Of a stretch of DNA of 64,000 nt, positions 10,638 to 24,076 are shown in pieces; the first letter of the stretch is position 1; the number at the start of each line of letters is the position of its first letter. Source of the stretch: Taxillus chinensis (Eukaryota > Streptophyta > Magnoliopsida > Santalales > Loranthaceae); NCBI GenBank assembly GCA_023512835.1, contig CM042084.1:12239842-12303841 (forward strand), in the 5' to 3' direction. The notes under the pieces are model-generated. The model worked only from the letters and a program-made list of their open reading frames with translations. It did not search any database and was not told the DNA's origin. Made by a program: the position numbers and the translations under genes.

Positions 10638-11993
10638 TCAGCCATGAGTGTTCACGGCTTCCCACACCAAGTTATTGGGGACCGGTCCGCCGACCAGCGC
10701 CCTGGCCTGCAACGCAGCGTCCCTGAGGGTGTTGATGGTGGAAACGTTGGCGTCCCAGAACGACAAGCTCCGATACGGCAGGTTGTGCTTCTTGCAGAGG
10801 TCCCTGACGATCGGCGACACACGCCGAAGGTGGCACCGGGGCATCCTGGGAAACAGATGGTGCTCCAGCTGAAACTGCAGCCCCCCGTGGAACCAATCCA
10901 TCCACGCGGAGCACTCAATGTCGATGGTGCCCTTGGTCTGCGTGTGGAACCAGTCGTTGGCCGCGGGCGCACCCATGTAGACATTGGCCGAGAAATGGTT
11001 GAGGCAGAACTGGAGGTGCTGGATGGACGTCACCGACATGCACACCAGCACGAAGGCCACCCGCTCTGCCCAGGTGGGGAGGCAGGAGACGAGGAGAGGG
11101 AACCAGGTCCAGAAGACCAAGATCCCCAATATGTTGAGGGCTCGATCTGGGACATGCCGGGTGGGGGATAGCAGGAGCAAGAAGGTTTGTATGAAGAGAT
11201 TGACCCTGCCGACACACATGACGGGGTAGAATGTCCAGTGCTGGTAGCAGACCAGCAGCCTGGCGACCCAATCGAAGTCCAGCTTGCGGCCGTAGAATCG
11301 GGAGGTGATGGAGCGGAAGAAGTTGGTGGAGACGGCGAACACGGGCATGTGCTGTAGATCCGGGTCGTGATCCAAGCTGTTGCAGGCGATGTGATGGGCG
11401 TTGTGAGTCCACTTCCACCACGCAATGCTGATGCCATTGAGGCAGTTGCCGGTGAGGATCTGAGCGAGTTTGTTGAACCCGGGACTCGCCATGATCTGGT
11501 AGTGGCCCGAGTCGTGACCCAGGTAGGTGAGCTGGATCCACAGAAGCCCCAGCAGCGCACCGGCGCAGAGATGGATGGCAACGCTGCGGGTGTAGAGAAT
11601 GGAGCAGACGCAGAGGGAGAACAGGACAGAGATGCAAGCGAGGGATGTGGCGACGAAGTGGCCCTTTTTCTCGAAGAGGCCGAGTTTGGAGAACTCGGAG
11701 GCGAGCCTGCGGTAGTCCTTGGAGACATCGGAGACCTGCATGTCTTGGAGGTGGTAGCCGGTGAAGAAGCGGTCCAGGTTGGACCAGGCGGTGCCCGGGT
11801 GGTAGGCGATGAACGCGTCGGTGACGTCCTGGCCGGCGTGGCCGAGGAGAGGGGCGTCGCCGCCGGGGTGGTCCCTGCCCCAACTGCTAACATCGTACAC
11901 CTTGCCCTGGATTGAAATCCACACATCTCCTGGCTTGTTGTGGGCTTTGAGCTCCTCTGTGGTGATGCATTTCTTTTGGGTCGACGCCATCAC
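10638..11993 (-). CDS. SLD1: Sphingolipid long-chain-base delta-8 desaturase (cytochrome b5 fusion)
   Basis: Predicted 451-residue protein from one uninterrupted exon. It introduces the delta-8 double bond into the long-chain base of sphingolipids at the ER membrane. Residues about 8-85 form the N-terminal cytochrome b5 domain with the heme motif HPGGD (42-46) and a second heme His in AYHP (65). The desaturase core has all three His boxes: HDSGH (160-164), HNAHH (197-201) and QLEHH (375-379), where Gln replaces the first His as in all front-end desaturases. Hydrophobic segments lie near 115-155 and 285-335. Length and the single-exon form agree with plant SLD genes. ATG at 11993 is used; a second ATG two codons later also fits. 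Front-end delta-6 fatty-acid desaturases share this layout, but the overall sequence reads as plant SLD. The coding strand is much more GC-rich than its flanks, which creates several long antisense shadow ORFs. Confidence 0.95.
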   Translation of the reverse strand: MMASTQKKCITTEELKAHNKPGDVWISIQGKVYDVSSWGRDHPGGDAPLLGHAGQDVTDAFIAYHPGTAWSNLDRFFTGYHLQDMQVSDVSKDYRRLASEFSKLGLFEKKGHFVATSLACISVLFSLCVCSILYTRSVAIHLCAGALLGLLWIQLTYLGHDSGHYQIMASPGFNKLAQILTGNCLNGISIAWWKWTHNAHHIACNSLDHDPDLQHMPVFAVSTNFFRSITSRFYGRKLDFDWVARLLVCYQHWTFYPVMCVGRVNLFIQTFLLLLSPTRHVPDRALNILGILVFWTWFPLLVSCLPTWAERVAFVLVCMSVTSIQHLQFCLNHFSANVYMGAPAANDWFHTQTKGTIDIECSAWMDWFHGGLQFQLEHHLFPRMPRCHLRRVSPIVRDLCKKHNLPYRSLSFWDANVSTINTLRDAALQARALVGGPVPNNLVWEAVNTHG

Positions 11994-12240
11994 AGCCCAG
12001 ATTCAAGATCGAAACCTTGCAGAACCGCCGTACCGTACAACCCGTTCCCGGATCCGTAGGAACAGGGGAGGGATGGATGGACGGATGATGGATCTGGAAT
12101 TGATCGAGAACCAAACCAAACCCAGCGTGATGTGTTTCTCGCCCGCCCAGAAACATTCACTCTCCCTGTTAAGGTTGTGTTGGGGCTCCGAATCCGAGAC
12201 TAATGTTGTTGTGTAAGTGCTCTGCTTTTAAGGTTTTAAA
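11994..12240 (-). promoter_or_regulatory. Probable 5' UTR/promoter region of the desaturase
   Basis: Moderately GC-rich DNA directly upstream of the minus-strand start. Read on minus, a TTTTAAAA stretch near 12228-12242 could serve as a TATA-like element about 240 bases before the ATG. This is only a positional inference. Confidence 0.3.
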
Positions 12241-12501
12241 AGGGGGAAGGGGATATGGATTTGAGGTGTACAGTGGTGGGTGACGGAGCCGAGGAACAGC
12301 CTATCTGAGCTTTTAAACGACGCGTTTTCGCGGTGTGTGGTCCAGGGGGTTCACGTTTTCCCGTCATGGCCTGTGGTGGGACCGGTGGAGCGTAGTCGAT
12401 CCGTGTGCCCAAGTTACTGGATTTGTCCTCGCTAATTAAATACCGTGGCCTATGACACCCCATTTTATTTTTAAAACCGTACGATATCCGTGCCACATAG
12501 T

Positions 12502-12537
<36 letters not shown>

Positions 12538-14500
12538 TTAATGTGGTAATCAAACTCACGAACATCATTCATATTTATTATTTTTATATATAATTGTCAT
12601 ATATTTATTATCATAGATAATGTAATTACATTATATATTAACTTTTATTTGAATCAATTAATATTCATATAAATTATACTCACACATAACAACGGTTTAT
12701 ATTTAAAAATAAATTAATCTTCACAATAAGGGTCGTTGGTGACATGTAACATAAATTAACTCACTTTAAAATATATATCTCAAATACACCAATATTTGAA
12801 TTTAAAATTATTATAAAATTTTCCACGTTTGTTGTTACATTCTGCAAGTACTTTACATATATCACTTTCCACTTTTTTTCAATTTTTATCAAGCTAAATT
12901 AAGGTACTGTTTAATTGGCATATTAAGGTTTGGGATTGGATTAGTTAATCACTATCTTATTTGATATTTGTTTGATAAGATTTAATCATAGAACTAGCCA
13001 ATCCGATTGAAAATAATAATCTTGCATAAACACACCTAAGCCGCTAAAAAGGAGCGACTTAACTAATTCTTTCTCGTAGGATTATAAAATGAAAATCACT
13101 ATCCAAAAAACCTACATAGTCTTTATCTCATTGCCTCTTCGTCTTGCTCCCCCTCTTATGCAAACCACCGCACCATAGGACTGTTGTTGAACCACCTATA
13201 ACCGTCACGCCGTGCTGTAGACATCCTCACCATTGTAGCTGCAATCCAGTCACTAAGTACTAAACTTCCTTGTCAAACAATTGTGTGCCACGAGAGTATC
13301 AAATTGCTCATTGATTAATCTTGCGAGCCAAACCACTTATTGAATTATTATGCACTAAACAATCCAAACTAATCAATTAACAATTAAAAACACTCGTCAG
13401 GTAAGGAAACCTAATTGTCCAGCAATTCACCTTACTCAGTATACAATCAACATTGCTTTGTTCGATGAGTGAAATTGATTATCAGGCGATTAATGCACGA
13501 TCAATCCTTACCAACAATCCGAATCAAACATCAAGCAATCTTTGCAATCATACAATACTTTTTGCAGCACAATATTACAAAAAGCAATGCATCAACACAA
13601 AAATTGTTAATAGATCAATCAACTCAAAATTGAGTAGATATCCACTCATTTAAATGAATCGTTGCCTCATCCATGGATGAATCGACCACTATAACAACCC
13701 AAAATCATCAAACAACATCACCACATAAATCAACCTTAGAGTCGATTGATGCCAATCAAGACTTGTATACCTTATCAACTATATTTTCGTAGGCTTCTAT
13801 ATGCATGATCGTCTATAAAAAATTGATTTATCTAAATTAAAAATGTTCATGCATTCAAAATAAACAAAATCATCGAAAATCAACCAAAAAAGTAAATTCA
13901 TCCTAATGATTTGACTTGTTAGATTAAAATTAATCTGAGATGAAAATCATAATCTAAAACCTAATATTCATGTCAAATCACCAAGAACTAAATTAATTAT
14001 AAGCGTACTTGATTTATCCATATTGAATAGATGTTCATGGTATATGCGATTGATCTTTCAAGCATTTTTGTATTCAACATTGGAGGATGATCCTCTCTCT
14101 TGCAATCTAGGGATGAGATATAGACATAGCAACCTTTAATACATTCGACCTAGGACTTGACTATGTATATAAAAGTTAACTTTTAATTAACTTTTTTATA
14201 TTTTTAATCCAAATCATCAACAAATTATAGTATTCATACTTTCTATTAATGCATTTAAATCCAAAATATTGAAAATCATATTAATTCACTTTAATTGAAC
14301 TTTGAAATATGATAATTCCTATTAATGTTCAATATTATACATGTTAGCCTATATATTGAATTAAAACCCAACAGTTTTAACATAATCTTTAAATAATGAA
14401 GATATAACCTTTTCTAGGCGAGTCTTTGATGATACATTAGTAAGAAAATGAAATATTCATGAACGGTAAAAAGTAAAATCATATAATCAAATGATATTAG
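12241..14500. other. AT-rich intergenic DNA
   Basis: No gene recognised on either strand. It contains an (AT)n microsatellite at 12505-12534 and, from about 12900, sequence of MITE-like composition without definable ends. Confidence 0.5.
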
Positions 14501-14508
14501 CTCTTAAG

Positions 14509-14645
14509 TAGGGCCGGCCCTTGGCTTTTGCAGCGTAAGGCCGTCGCTCGAGGCCCTCAATTTTTTGAGGCCTCCATTTGTTTTTTTGCATAATATATTT
14601 TAGATGTTAACGGGGGCCTTTTTAGCTGTATTTATTTTTCTATAC

Positions 14646-14711
<66 letters not shown>

Positions 14712-15299
14712 TACCTTTCGTCAGTCAAAGAAGGCCTGGAGGAGTTTAGGGTAGAAAGGGTGTGCTGCAATTCTGGCTCTTATGCCACCCGATATATCTT
14801 TCTCTCTTTGATTTCCGACAGCTGTCAGCATTGTCGAGGCTGCATGACCACGATCGAGACTCGGCCGTCGTGAAACCTGTCTTTTTAGTGATCAACCATC
14901 TATTTGACTATCCCAAATCGTCTGTCTCCCTCTAGGAAAGTGGCAAAGCCCATCCGGCCATTATCCTTAAGCTCCTCTCCCTAGCTATTTGGTGCTTGCC
15001 TCCAGGCTTCAGTCTAAGATTTTCAGAACACTGTTGAACAACATCGACAATTTGATGCTTCACGCAGCTACACTGCGGTACGCTATTTTTTAAATCTTAA
15101 TCACTGCTTGTTGGGCTTTTGTTTTGGTTCCTAGTTATATTTAAAATTCTTTCCAGTGTTTTATTCTAGTTTATAACATTGTTTTTTTGTCTTCAATTTT
15201 GTATCGGTGGTTTAAATTTTTAATAGAAAAAATTAAGGTATGCCAAGGGGCCACCGTAAAATTTGACTTAGGACCACCCAAAGTTTAGGGCCGGGCCTG
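14509..15299. mobile_element. Non-autonomous hAT element, 791 bp
   Basis: Starts TAGGGCCGGCCC and ends GGGCCGGGCCTG, an inverted repeat of 12 bases with few mismatches, flanked by a perfect 8-bp target duplication CTCTTAAG (14501-14508 and 15300-15307). These are hAT hallmarks. The inside has no transposase. A (TA)n run (14649-14709) and a moderately GC-rich stretch near 14730-14880 lie within it. Confidence 0.92.
14649..14709. repeat. (TA)n microsatellite, about 30 units
   Basis: An uninterrupted TA run inside the hAT element. It gives a spurious poly-Tyr/Ile reading frame that is not a gene. Confidence 0.95.
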
Positions 15300-15307
15300 C
15301 TCTTAAG

Positions 15308-18300
15308 AGTATTACTTAGTGAAATCTCATTGTTTGTTTTTGCATGGCAGTGTTTTCACTTTTAGTGTGTAGAAAGATCATTACAATTGATATCATAACC
15401 TTAGGCTTGCCTAGGAAAAGAAATTATTTGCTTATTATTAAAGGGAAAAATTTTAGTTTAAAAAAATTTAAAGCGTTCAGAATTACCCAGTTTAGGGATA
15501 AATGCAGGAAGAGATAATGACTGAAGGGTTAAATAGAGTTTTTCATTCTGAAGGGTTGACTGAAGGCAACCCCCCCATCAAGTGCATGGTTCAAATTATT
15601 AGCCCTATTCGTACGGTATATTGTCCGGGAGGAGATAATGATTCATAACCACTCATTTTCAATAGAAATATCTCCCAAACATCCTAATTTAGGATGTTAC
15701 CCAGAACTACACACCCTGCCGGTTGCCGATCTTTTCAGTTCAGTAGCCATCCACCACCCATATTTTTAAATTTGCCATTGAGAGGGATTGGAGAGGAGTC
15801 GTTGGCCACGAATAAGATAATTCATAGCTTCTTTCTCGGAAAGTAAAGGTGCCACCACGAATTTGATACGACAGCAAAATGAAAAACCCCAAAAAACAAA
15901 AAACAAAACAAAAGTCGCTTTAGAGAATGCGTTGGGATATTTTGAGATATTTCGTACGTAGTACGCGAAGTATCGTTGTCGGGATTATTATAGCTCCATA
16001 CCTGGTTTCCTCGTTTGTCGTGTTGCGTGCTACTTGTTATTTTATTTCGTGTGAGAAACTATATATATATATATAGGATTAATAAATAAAAGAGAGAGCA
16101 ACGAATATAATTGCCATTAAAGCTGTTTGATAATTGATTATGATTTAACGGTTTATATTATATTATTATAATAATAATCGACTCTATTCATTGCGTTTCT
16201 TTACTATTTATCAGTGTCGCTTTATTGACTTCTAGTACTCATAGCAGAGTATGGGGATTCAAATTAAACCTACATAAATTTTCAATGGATTTACAATCTC
16301 CATAGCGCCCATAGAAACCTATTCCATTTAATGGTTAGGAAAAAACAGAGTTCCCAAAATTACGGGAGACTCTAATCACATGAAACGCCAAGTATTGTTG
16401 TCAGCGCCGTTTGTCGGTTGTTTTTGTGCTTTGATTTTATTGAAGTTTGTGTTTGAATCTTAAGTTTGTAAAACAATAATAAATAAAATTTGTACCGTAG
16501 GAGGAAATATTTGCAAAAAGAGTGTTTCTTTTTAAATAAAAATTCTATAAAAATTAATATACAGAATTTTTAGGTAATATAATAGGGGAAAAAATGTATT
16601 CGACACAAAAATTAAGCTTTGATTTTAAAAAAACTGTTGATGTTTTAAAAAATATCTCACTTTACTAAAATTGGAATTTGAATCCAATAAAAATCAAATA
16701 TTAAAAATACCGCTTTAATTTATTTGAATTTGGACACTCATCGCTTAATTTGATATATAGTTTTTAAAATAACGAATCCATCTTGATTTTAAAATAAAAA
16801 ATAATAATAAATTATATTTTAAAAAATGAAAATTTCATAATTATTTTTTAAAATTATTTTTAACTGTTTTTTTCAAATTTAAATTTAATTTTTCTGGAAG
16901 ATTCAAATATTTTTTTACTTTTTATTTTATTATTTGATTCAACTAAATATTATTTTTAAAATTTATTTATGAGATTAAATTTTTAAAAATACATATTCTT
17001 TTTAACACACATTCTCTTATATTAACTAAAAATTATTTTTAAATCATAATTTAACATGAACTCTAACAAAATAAAATACAAAAATTAAAATTTGTATTAA
17101 ATAAACCTTACCAATTCAAGAACAATCCGTTATCACTAAACCTGCCTCACATAACTTTTATTTCAAATTTAGTTAACCTTTGATTCCATGCCCATTTAAA
17201 TGATATTGACTACATGTGACGCCGCAATAAGCGACATATCATATGGTCAGTTCAATGCTGTTTAGAGAAATATATTGTTATCAATCAACCTCAAAGAATG
17301 AATAAGCAAGTAATACTACTTATTTTAAATATGTTTCCTTGCACCTTAAGTCTTAAGATCATATGTAATACAATATTAATAATAAAAGGGGATGACCGAT
17401 ACAGTGGGTCACCTCACACACCAGGTCCTTTGCGTTCCCTTATCTTGCTTTGCTTCCTATGGAACACATGCCCCCAACCACTATCTGTCGTCATTGCATG
17501 TATCTCTCTGCCCATACGTCCTTGCATTCAAACCACTATCTATCATAATCTTCGTATGTTTTCTCCACGTCCTTTCAATTCAAACCACGCGTTATCTTGG
17601 TTCCTTCCCTAATTGTGGCCTATGGGCTGTCTTCCAGTGATTGACTTGGTCTTTTTTACTCCCCCGCACACGACCAGTTTGCCTACTTGCCCGGACCCGG
17701 CCATCATCTTCTTCATCAATTGTGTTGTGTACTTCATTCACCGCACCCACTCTTTGAATCATTCCACCATGTGGTGGTAGGACATATGCGTGAAATTAAG
17801 TTTCATTTTGTTGGAACATTCTAATATTTAATAGTAAGTATATTTTGCAAAAATAAAAAATAAAAAATAAAAACCTCGTGGCAACCCCCATGCCAATATT
17901 ATGAATTATAATATATTGGGAATAAATCCATTCGTCTTGATTGAGCTGTATCGAAAAATCTATTTACAAGTGCCGCGTGTTTATGTGACGAAAGTCGACG
18001 TGTTGCTTGTGTGATTAACGAAATTCAATGTGGCATATGTCATCTCACTCTTAAGCCTTTTTCTCTTGATTGTTGACGTATGTTTACTTCAATTTATAGC
18101 TATTCTTGAGTCCATTTCTTTCGAACCGATTTAATTTAAATTGTAACAGTTTTTATAGTAATTTTATCTCATATTAAAGCTTGTATTTATTTTAATTAAA
18201 AAATAAAACTTTAGTTCGGAACATGCTTTTATTCCTTAAATCAAAGTTTAGAGAAATTAAAATCTTATGTCTTGACCAAAGTCATTCAAATGATGTCGTA

Positions 18301-20027
18301 TCAGATTAAAAATTATGTTTATTTCAGTTTATAATTCTATTTCGCAATCTACTTCTATTTAATACCAAATGAAAGTTGTTTAAACAATATTGTGTTCAAT
18401 GCTATCATATCGAAGTTATCCAAACGAAACACTTCTCATTACTCGTTTGCTTCCACTTAAGGTGTGTCATGTGCATACATAGTAGTCCTTTTACAGGGTA
18501 TATGGAAGGTGTATTTGTACTGAATGGATAATATTTATTTAAACTTCATTAACACGTTTCCAGCTGATTAATAAATGAAAGAAGGAAACAATAAATTAAC
18601 TAAAAAATCCGCACATTATTTATTGATATATAATGTGGTTTGAGACGCGTACGTGATTGTAATATAGATGTAGTAAAATATTTATAACACATGAGATTAG
18701 TATAATTTTTTTTGTATATATCTATAAAAATAAAATAAAATAATTCTTAATATATATGTTTGATAACGTATTAAATTTAAATGTGAAAAAGTCGTTTTAT
18801 TTTATACCCTTAAAAAACATTTAATTTGTTTACTTCACTTGTTTTATTATTTAACATATATATAATATATTATTTATAGTAAATACATTTTAATCAGTAA
18901 CTTATAATATCATTTTTATATATTTTTTCAAATATAACAAATCTAATTGAAAATTAATTTTTTAAAAATAATTATAAAAGTTTTACATAGGATTAAGTGA
19001 TAATATTTTTTTACTAAAAATAAAATATACTGTCCATTATATGTTAAACAGTTTTTATATCACATAATTTATTGGTCTAATATCAGTAATTACATATACC
19101 ATTGCATCCTGTATTGAATATACAATACTACACATATATCCTATACAGCTCACCAAATATAGTTGTAGAATATTAAATTAAAATATAAGGTTTAAAAAAA
19201 AAACCCTGCAACATATTCCTCATAATTAAAATAATACAATTATAGTTAGCAGAAGACCAAAATTACATTGTTTTATTATTTTGTCAGGAGCGACATCTAT
19301 TATCTCCTTTTTCCTTTCCCCCTTTAGCATTCAACCCTCATGACTTTGTTTTTTGTTTGTATTGTTAATCACAGCGAACAAATGACTACTTATCTCTACC
19401 TTTTTTCACATATAATGTAAAATCATCTAGTGTGCTTGGGTATGGCTCTTTTACAGGGTATTTAAGAAATCACTCATTTAAAATACCTTGTTTAGCAATT
19501 GAAATAAAAATTATAAAATTCAAGGTGGTTTTAAGGAGGTGTCTTATAATTTTGGCATTTATATTGAGAAATATATGCATGCAAGTGTATGTGGTTAACC
19601 ACAGTCATACAGATACAATGTAATTAATTACTGAATTTTAATTTGTTTTGCTATATTGATTCGTAATATATGTTTTCTATACTTTCTTCGTACAAGCATA
19701 TAAAGAGTTGATAAAAATTATCAAAATTGAAACCCAACTAAGGGTCCTTTGAGAAATATGAAATTACAAGTTCAAATAACAAATAAATTAATTATTTCGC
19801 TACGAATTTTTATGTCTTCATTTGTTGATATTTTTTAAAATTTAAGATTTTATAAAGGATGAATTACTTTGTTAGTTTTTAATAAAGAAGCGTAGAAAAA
19901 ACAAAAACTTAGGACAACCATATTAAAACCACAAAACGGTTGCACAGTATTGTAGTTTATTTATCTAAAACAGAGGGTAAGCGTTACAGTAATGAAATTT
20001 CAGTCAAAACTGATATTTTTCATTTTT
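15308..20027. other. Long AT-rich intergenic stretch, no feature supported
   Basis: About 4.7 kb with only short chance ORFs. 17390-17760 is less AT-rich and pyrimidine-rich on plus, but no protein family is visible on either strand. 16540-17100 and 18650-19100 are extremely AT-rich. Old unrecognisable transposon remains are the likeliest content. Confidence 0.5.
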
Positions 20028-20030
20028 TTT

Positions 20031-20354
20031 CATTCTTATTAAGTGATCCTTTCTTCTAAATATTTGCACTGGCGTTAAACTTAGGATCCACAACGAGATA
20101 CATAGAATTTATGAGCAGATATACTTTCATAATTTATGGGCCGACCAAAATTAAAATTTGACTAAAAATTAACTAAAATTTTTAAAAAGTATACACACTA
20201 ACTCACTATTACTACACTATAGTTAGCAATGGTTAAATTGGCCGGCTATATTTAGCCTATAAAAAAGGACCAGCTATTTTTATTTTTTTGTTTCTTTATT
20301 TCTTTTCTTACACCTGTATTGTTTGAGGGGAGGGTAGAGCGTTGCAGGGAGCAG
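20031..20354 (+). repeat. 324-bp direct repeat, left copy
   Basis: This segment recurs at 25799-26122 at a constant offset of 5,768 bases from end to end, with no difference that I could find by eye. It is not an LTR: it lacks TG/CA ends, and the Copia primer-binding site lies inside the interval next to different sequence. The bases just left of it run on without break, while its right edge stops abruptly at the Copia debris. Confidence 0.9.
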
Positions 20355-20544
20355 AGTTGATTTTAAGATATATACATCGTCACATGTATACTTCAAAAAC
20401 AAGAGCTTAACAGGATATATATAAATAAATCAAATAGAAGTATACATTTAAAGCTCATTCAAACAGATGTTCAAATTTAAAAACATAACTGACAATGTCA
20501 CAAGTTCATAAGAACAACAACAAGCTCCCACTAATGAAATACAT

Positions 20545-20947
20545 CAAAACTTTCTAAAAGACCCATATTAAGAACATGATTCTTGAATTGTATTGGTTGA
20601 AGTCCTTTAGTCAGTGGGTTAACAAGCATGGAGTCAGTAGATATATGTGCAATAATGACATCTCCCTTTTTTTACAAACACTCAAACTGTGAGATATTTA
20701 ATTTCCAAATGCTTAAAACTACTCGAGCTTTTATTGTTCTTTGAAAAGAACACTGCAGCACTGTTATCACAATAAATCACAAGAGGTCTCTCAAAAGAAT
20801 CAACAATCTTCAGGCCTGATATAAAATTTCTCAACCATATAGCCTGAGACACAACACCATAGCAAGCCACAAACTCAGCCTGCATAGTAGAAGGTGCTAA
20901 AATAGTCTATTTTACACTCTTCCATGAGATAACCCCTTCAGCTAGCA

Positions 20948-20992
<45 letters not shown>

Positions 20993-22960
20993 TGATGTTG
21001 ACCTAAGATCATCTGAACAACCAACATAGTCTGAATCAGTGAAGCCAACAACTTCTAAATTGTCAACCCTTTTATAAGCCAGCATGTGATTTTTAGTACG
21101 CTACAAGTATCTCATAACCTTCTTAACTACCACTCAATGGTCTCCACATGAATTAAATAGATATTTCCCAAGAACACTAATAGTGTAAGCAGTGTCAAGT
21201 CTAGTGCAAACTTAAGCATACATCAAGTTTCCAACTGCACTATTATAAGGTACATTTGCCATAGAGTTTCTTTCTATATCATTCTGTGGGCATAGATGCT
21301 TATAAAATTTATCTCCTTTCACAATTGGTACTTCACCAGGCTTACAATCTAGCACAGAAAATCTCTAAAGTACCTTATTGATATAAGTTTTCTGAGAAAA
21401 GCCTAACAACCCACGAGATCTATCTTTATGAATCTCTATGCCAAGGACATATTTGGCTTCTTATAAGTCTTTCATATCAAAAGAATGTGATAGCATATCC
21501 TAAGTATCATTCAATAGTGCTAAATCATTACTAGCCAGTAGGATATCATCAACATAAAGTACCAAAATGATAACTTTACTCCCACTTACCTTCATATAGA
21601 CACACTGGTCAAATTGATTCTTTAAGAAGTCAAGAGAAGTCACTACCTCATCAAACTTTAAGTACCACTGTCGTGAAGCTTGTTTTAATCCATAAATGGA
21701 TTTCTTCAATTTACAAACCATGTGTTCACATTTTTTCAATTATAAAACCTTCTAGTTAAACCATATAAACATTCTCTGATAGACAACCGTTTAGAAAAGC
21801 AGTCTTAACATCTATCTGATGTAACTCAAAATCATAATGAGCAATAAAAGTCATAATAATTCTAAAGGTCTCTTTGGAAGAAACAGAATAAGTCTCACTA
21901 TAATCAATATCTGCTTCATGAGTATACCCCTTTTGTAAGGAATCTGGCTTCAGAACATTCAATGTTCCTATAAGTATTTTTCTTGGTTTTAAACACTAAA
22001 TTGCATCTAATTGCCTTTTAACCCTCAGGAAGTTCCATAAGCTCCCACACATCATTAGAAGCCATAGATTGCATTTCATCATTCATGACTGAAATCCACT
22101 CCTTAGATTGAGACCCATCCATTGTCATGAATCACCATGTTTCTCATAGTACTCACCACTTTTATCTGATCTCACAATCTTCATGGCCTTATCTAATTGT
22201 TTCTTTACCTCTAACTTGAATATTTTAAACTTCTCAAAAACATCAAATTTTTCTTTAATCTAGTAAATATATCCATAACAAGAAAAGTCATCAATAAAAA
22301 ATAACAAAATATTTATTTTGACACATAGTAGCTTGATATGGACCACTTATATCTGTATGAATAATCTCTAATGCCTCAAAACTACGAATATTAATTTTCT
22401 TTAAGCTTTCCCCACACACAATCAACACAAATATGCTCATCATCATAATCAAGATCAGGAAGTAAATCTTCTCTAACTAGTCATTATACTCGATCTTTCA
22501 AAATATGGCCCAAACGTTTATACCAAAGAGTAAAAGATTTATCTTTAGATCAAACTCTCTTAGAAATTGAAGATTCAGTCATATATGATTCACCAGAATG
22601 AGATACCAAAGATCATTTATAAGGACCATTAGATAACATGTCAGAACCAATAACTTTCAAATTCAACAATAATTGCATTATTCTATCATGAAAAGAACAT
22701 TCAAAACAAGACTTGTCCAAAACAGAAAATTGAAATCAAGTTCCTCCTAAAAGTGGGTACATAGAAAATATTGTCTAAAACAAGCTCAAAATCATATTCT
22801 AATAATAGGCTAACAACTTTAATGGATTCTACGATTGCACCTTGATTATTTCCCACCTTTAGATTTGTCTCTCATTCATTTGGTTCCCTTAACTTATTGA
22901 ACCCTTACATGGTCATATTTATATAGACAGAAGCACCACTATCTAATCACCAAGAATCAG
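20545..22960 (-). pseudogene. Copia polyprotein remnant (PR-INT-RT-RNase H)
   Basis: Fragments are in Copia order on the minus strand. The protease DSGA-type site lies near 22930-22960. Integrase follows at about 22150-22400, with an HTDISGP-type entry and a frameshift before the DDFS..GYIY block. Reverse transcriptase has QIDVKTAFLNG near 21780-21830 and KSIYGLKQASRQWY then YVDDILLASND at 21500-21739. RNase H (20682-20885) has AEFVACY, IYCDNSAAV and KHLEIKYL, and a tail to the stop near 20550. Several frameshifts and stops separate these blocks, so no polyprotein is made. Pol order places it in Copia rather than Gypsy. The YVDD catalytic box itself is intact. Confidence 0.9.
20951..20990. 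repeat. (AT)20 microsatellite
   Basis: A perfect 40-base AT run interrupting the Copia RNase H/RT region. Confidence 0.95.
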
Positions 22961-23239
22961 GAGAAACAAATAACACATTAATGGAAATTGTGTTGTTCAC
23001 ACCAAAAGAAACTGTAAAGAAATGAATACAATAAATCAATGTACATGTTTATTTAATGAGCTCAAGTATTACAATATCTAATTGAAGAATTCATAATTTT
23101 CATTACAAACTCACCTTTGGGCAGAGCAAGCAAGAAAATTAGAAACCTTCCCTTGGGATATATAAATATACATCTATAATGACAGTCAATAAACTCATTA
23201 CCTTTGGGCAAATAAGCTATTTAAATCATTATATTTCAC

Positions 23240-24076
23240 ATCCCAAATGCCCGCTAATAAATACACGTGTCATTATACAATAATCACTATAAAGTGAAAA
23301 CAAGCATAATACAATGTGTTATAAATACCTTATGTGAGCGAACACAATATACAATATATGAAACATTCATGTGTCACTGTAAACGAATCACTTTGGTGAT
23401 CACACATCTACAATACAATATGAATTTTCAAAACATATCAACTCTGAGAGAAAAACCAACGTGTCACCAAGAAGGACCACTTTGGTGGTCAGACATACAT
23501 GGCACAATATGATTTTACATCCCAAATGCTCACTAATAAATACACGTGTCATTATACAATAATCACTATAAAGTGAAAACAAGCATAATACAATGTGTTA
23601 TAAATACCTTATGTGAGCGAACACAATATACAATATATGAAACATTCATGTGTCACTGTAAACGAATCACTTTGGTGATCAAACATTTACAATACAATAT
23701 GAATTTTCAAAACATATCAACCTTGAGAGAAAAACCAACGTGTCACCAAGAAGGACCACTTTGACAGTCAAACATACATGACACAATGTGATTTTACATC
23801 CCAAATGCTCACTAATAAATACACGTGTCATTATACAATAATCACTATAAAGTGAAAACAAGCATAATACAATGTGTTATAAATACCTTATGTGAGCGAA
23901 CACAATATACAATATATGAAACATTCATGTGTCACTATAAACGAATCACTTTGGTGATCAAACATTTACAATACAATATGAATTTTCAAAACATATCAAC
24001 CTTGAGAGAAAAACCAACGTGTCACCAAGAAGGACCACTTTGACAGTCAAACATACATGACACAATGTGATCTCTC
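23240..24076 (+). repeat. Tandem array, three copies of a 279-bp unit
   Basis: Units begin with CATCCCAAATGC near 23240, 23519 and 23798 and differ at only a few positions; copies 2 and 3 are closest. Each contains CACTTTGGTGATCA and GGACCACTTTG words. It lies where the gag and leader part of the Copia element should be, and the surrounding 23100-24460 repeats CCTTTGGGCA/CACTTTGG at longer intervals. Identical ORFs of 72-81 codons in each unit are by-products of the tandem duplication. Confidence 0.92.

Noticed and set aside
10644..11915. Long ORFs (175, 182, 322, 298 codons) overlapping the desaturase in other frames
   Set aside because: They are by-products of the high GC of the desaturase coding strand, with low-complexity translations and no domain resemblance.
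14604..14873. 89-codon ORF with a Tyr-Ile repeat
   Set aside because: It is a translated (TA)n microsatellite in a hAT element.
17298..17640. Overlapping 104- and 82-codon ORFs
   Set aside because: Translations resemble no family and the region shows no intron, promoter or codon signal.
23267..24043. Repeated 72-81-codon ORFs as a possible repeat-protein gene or CRISPR-like array
   Set aside because: They are one frame of the 279-bp tandem repeat in a Copia element. The units are contiguous and have no spacer structure.
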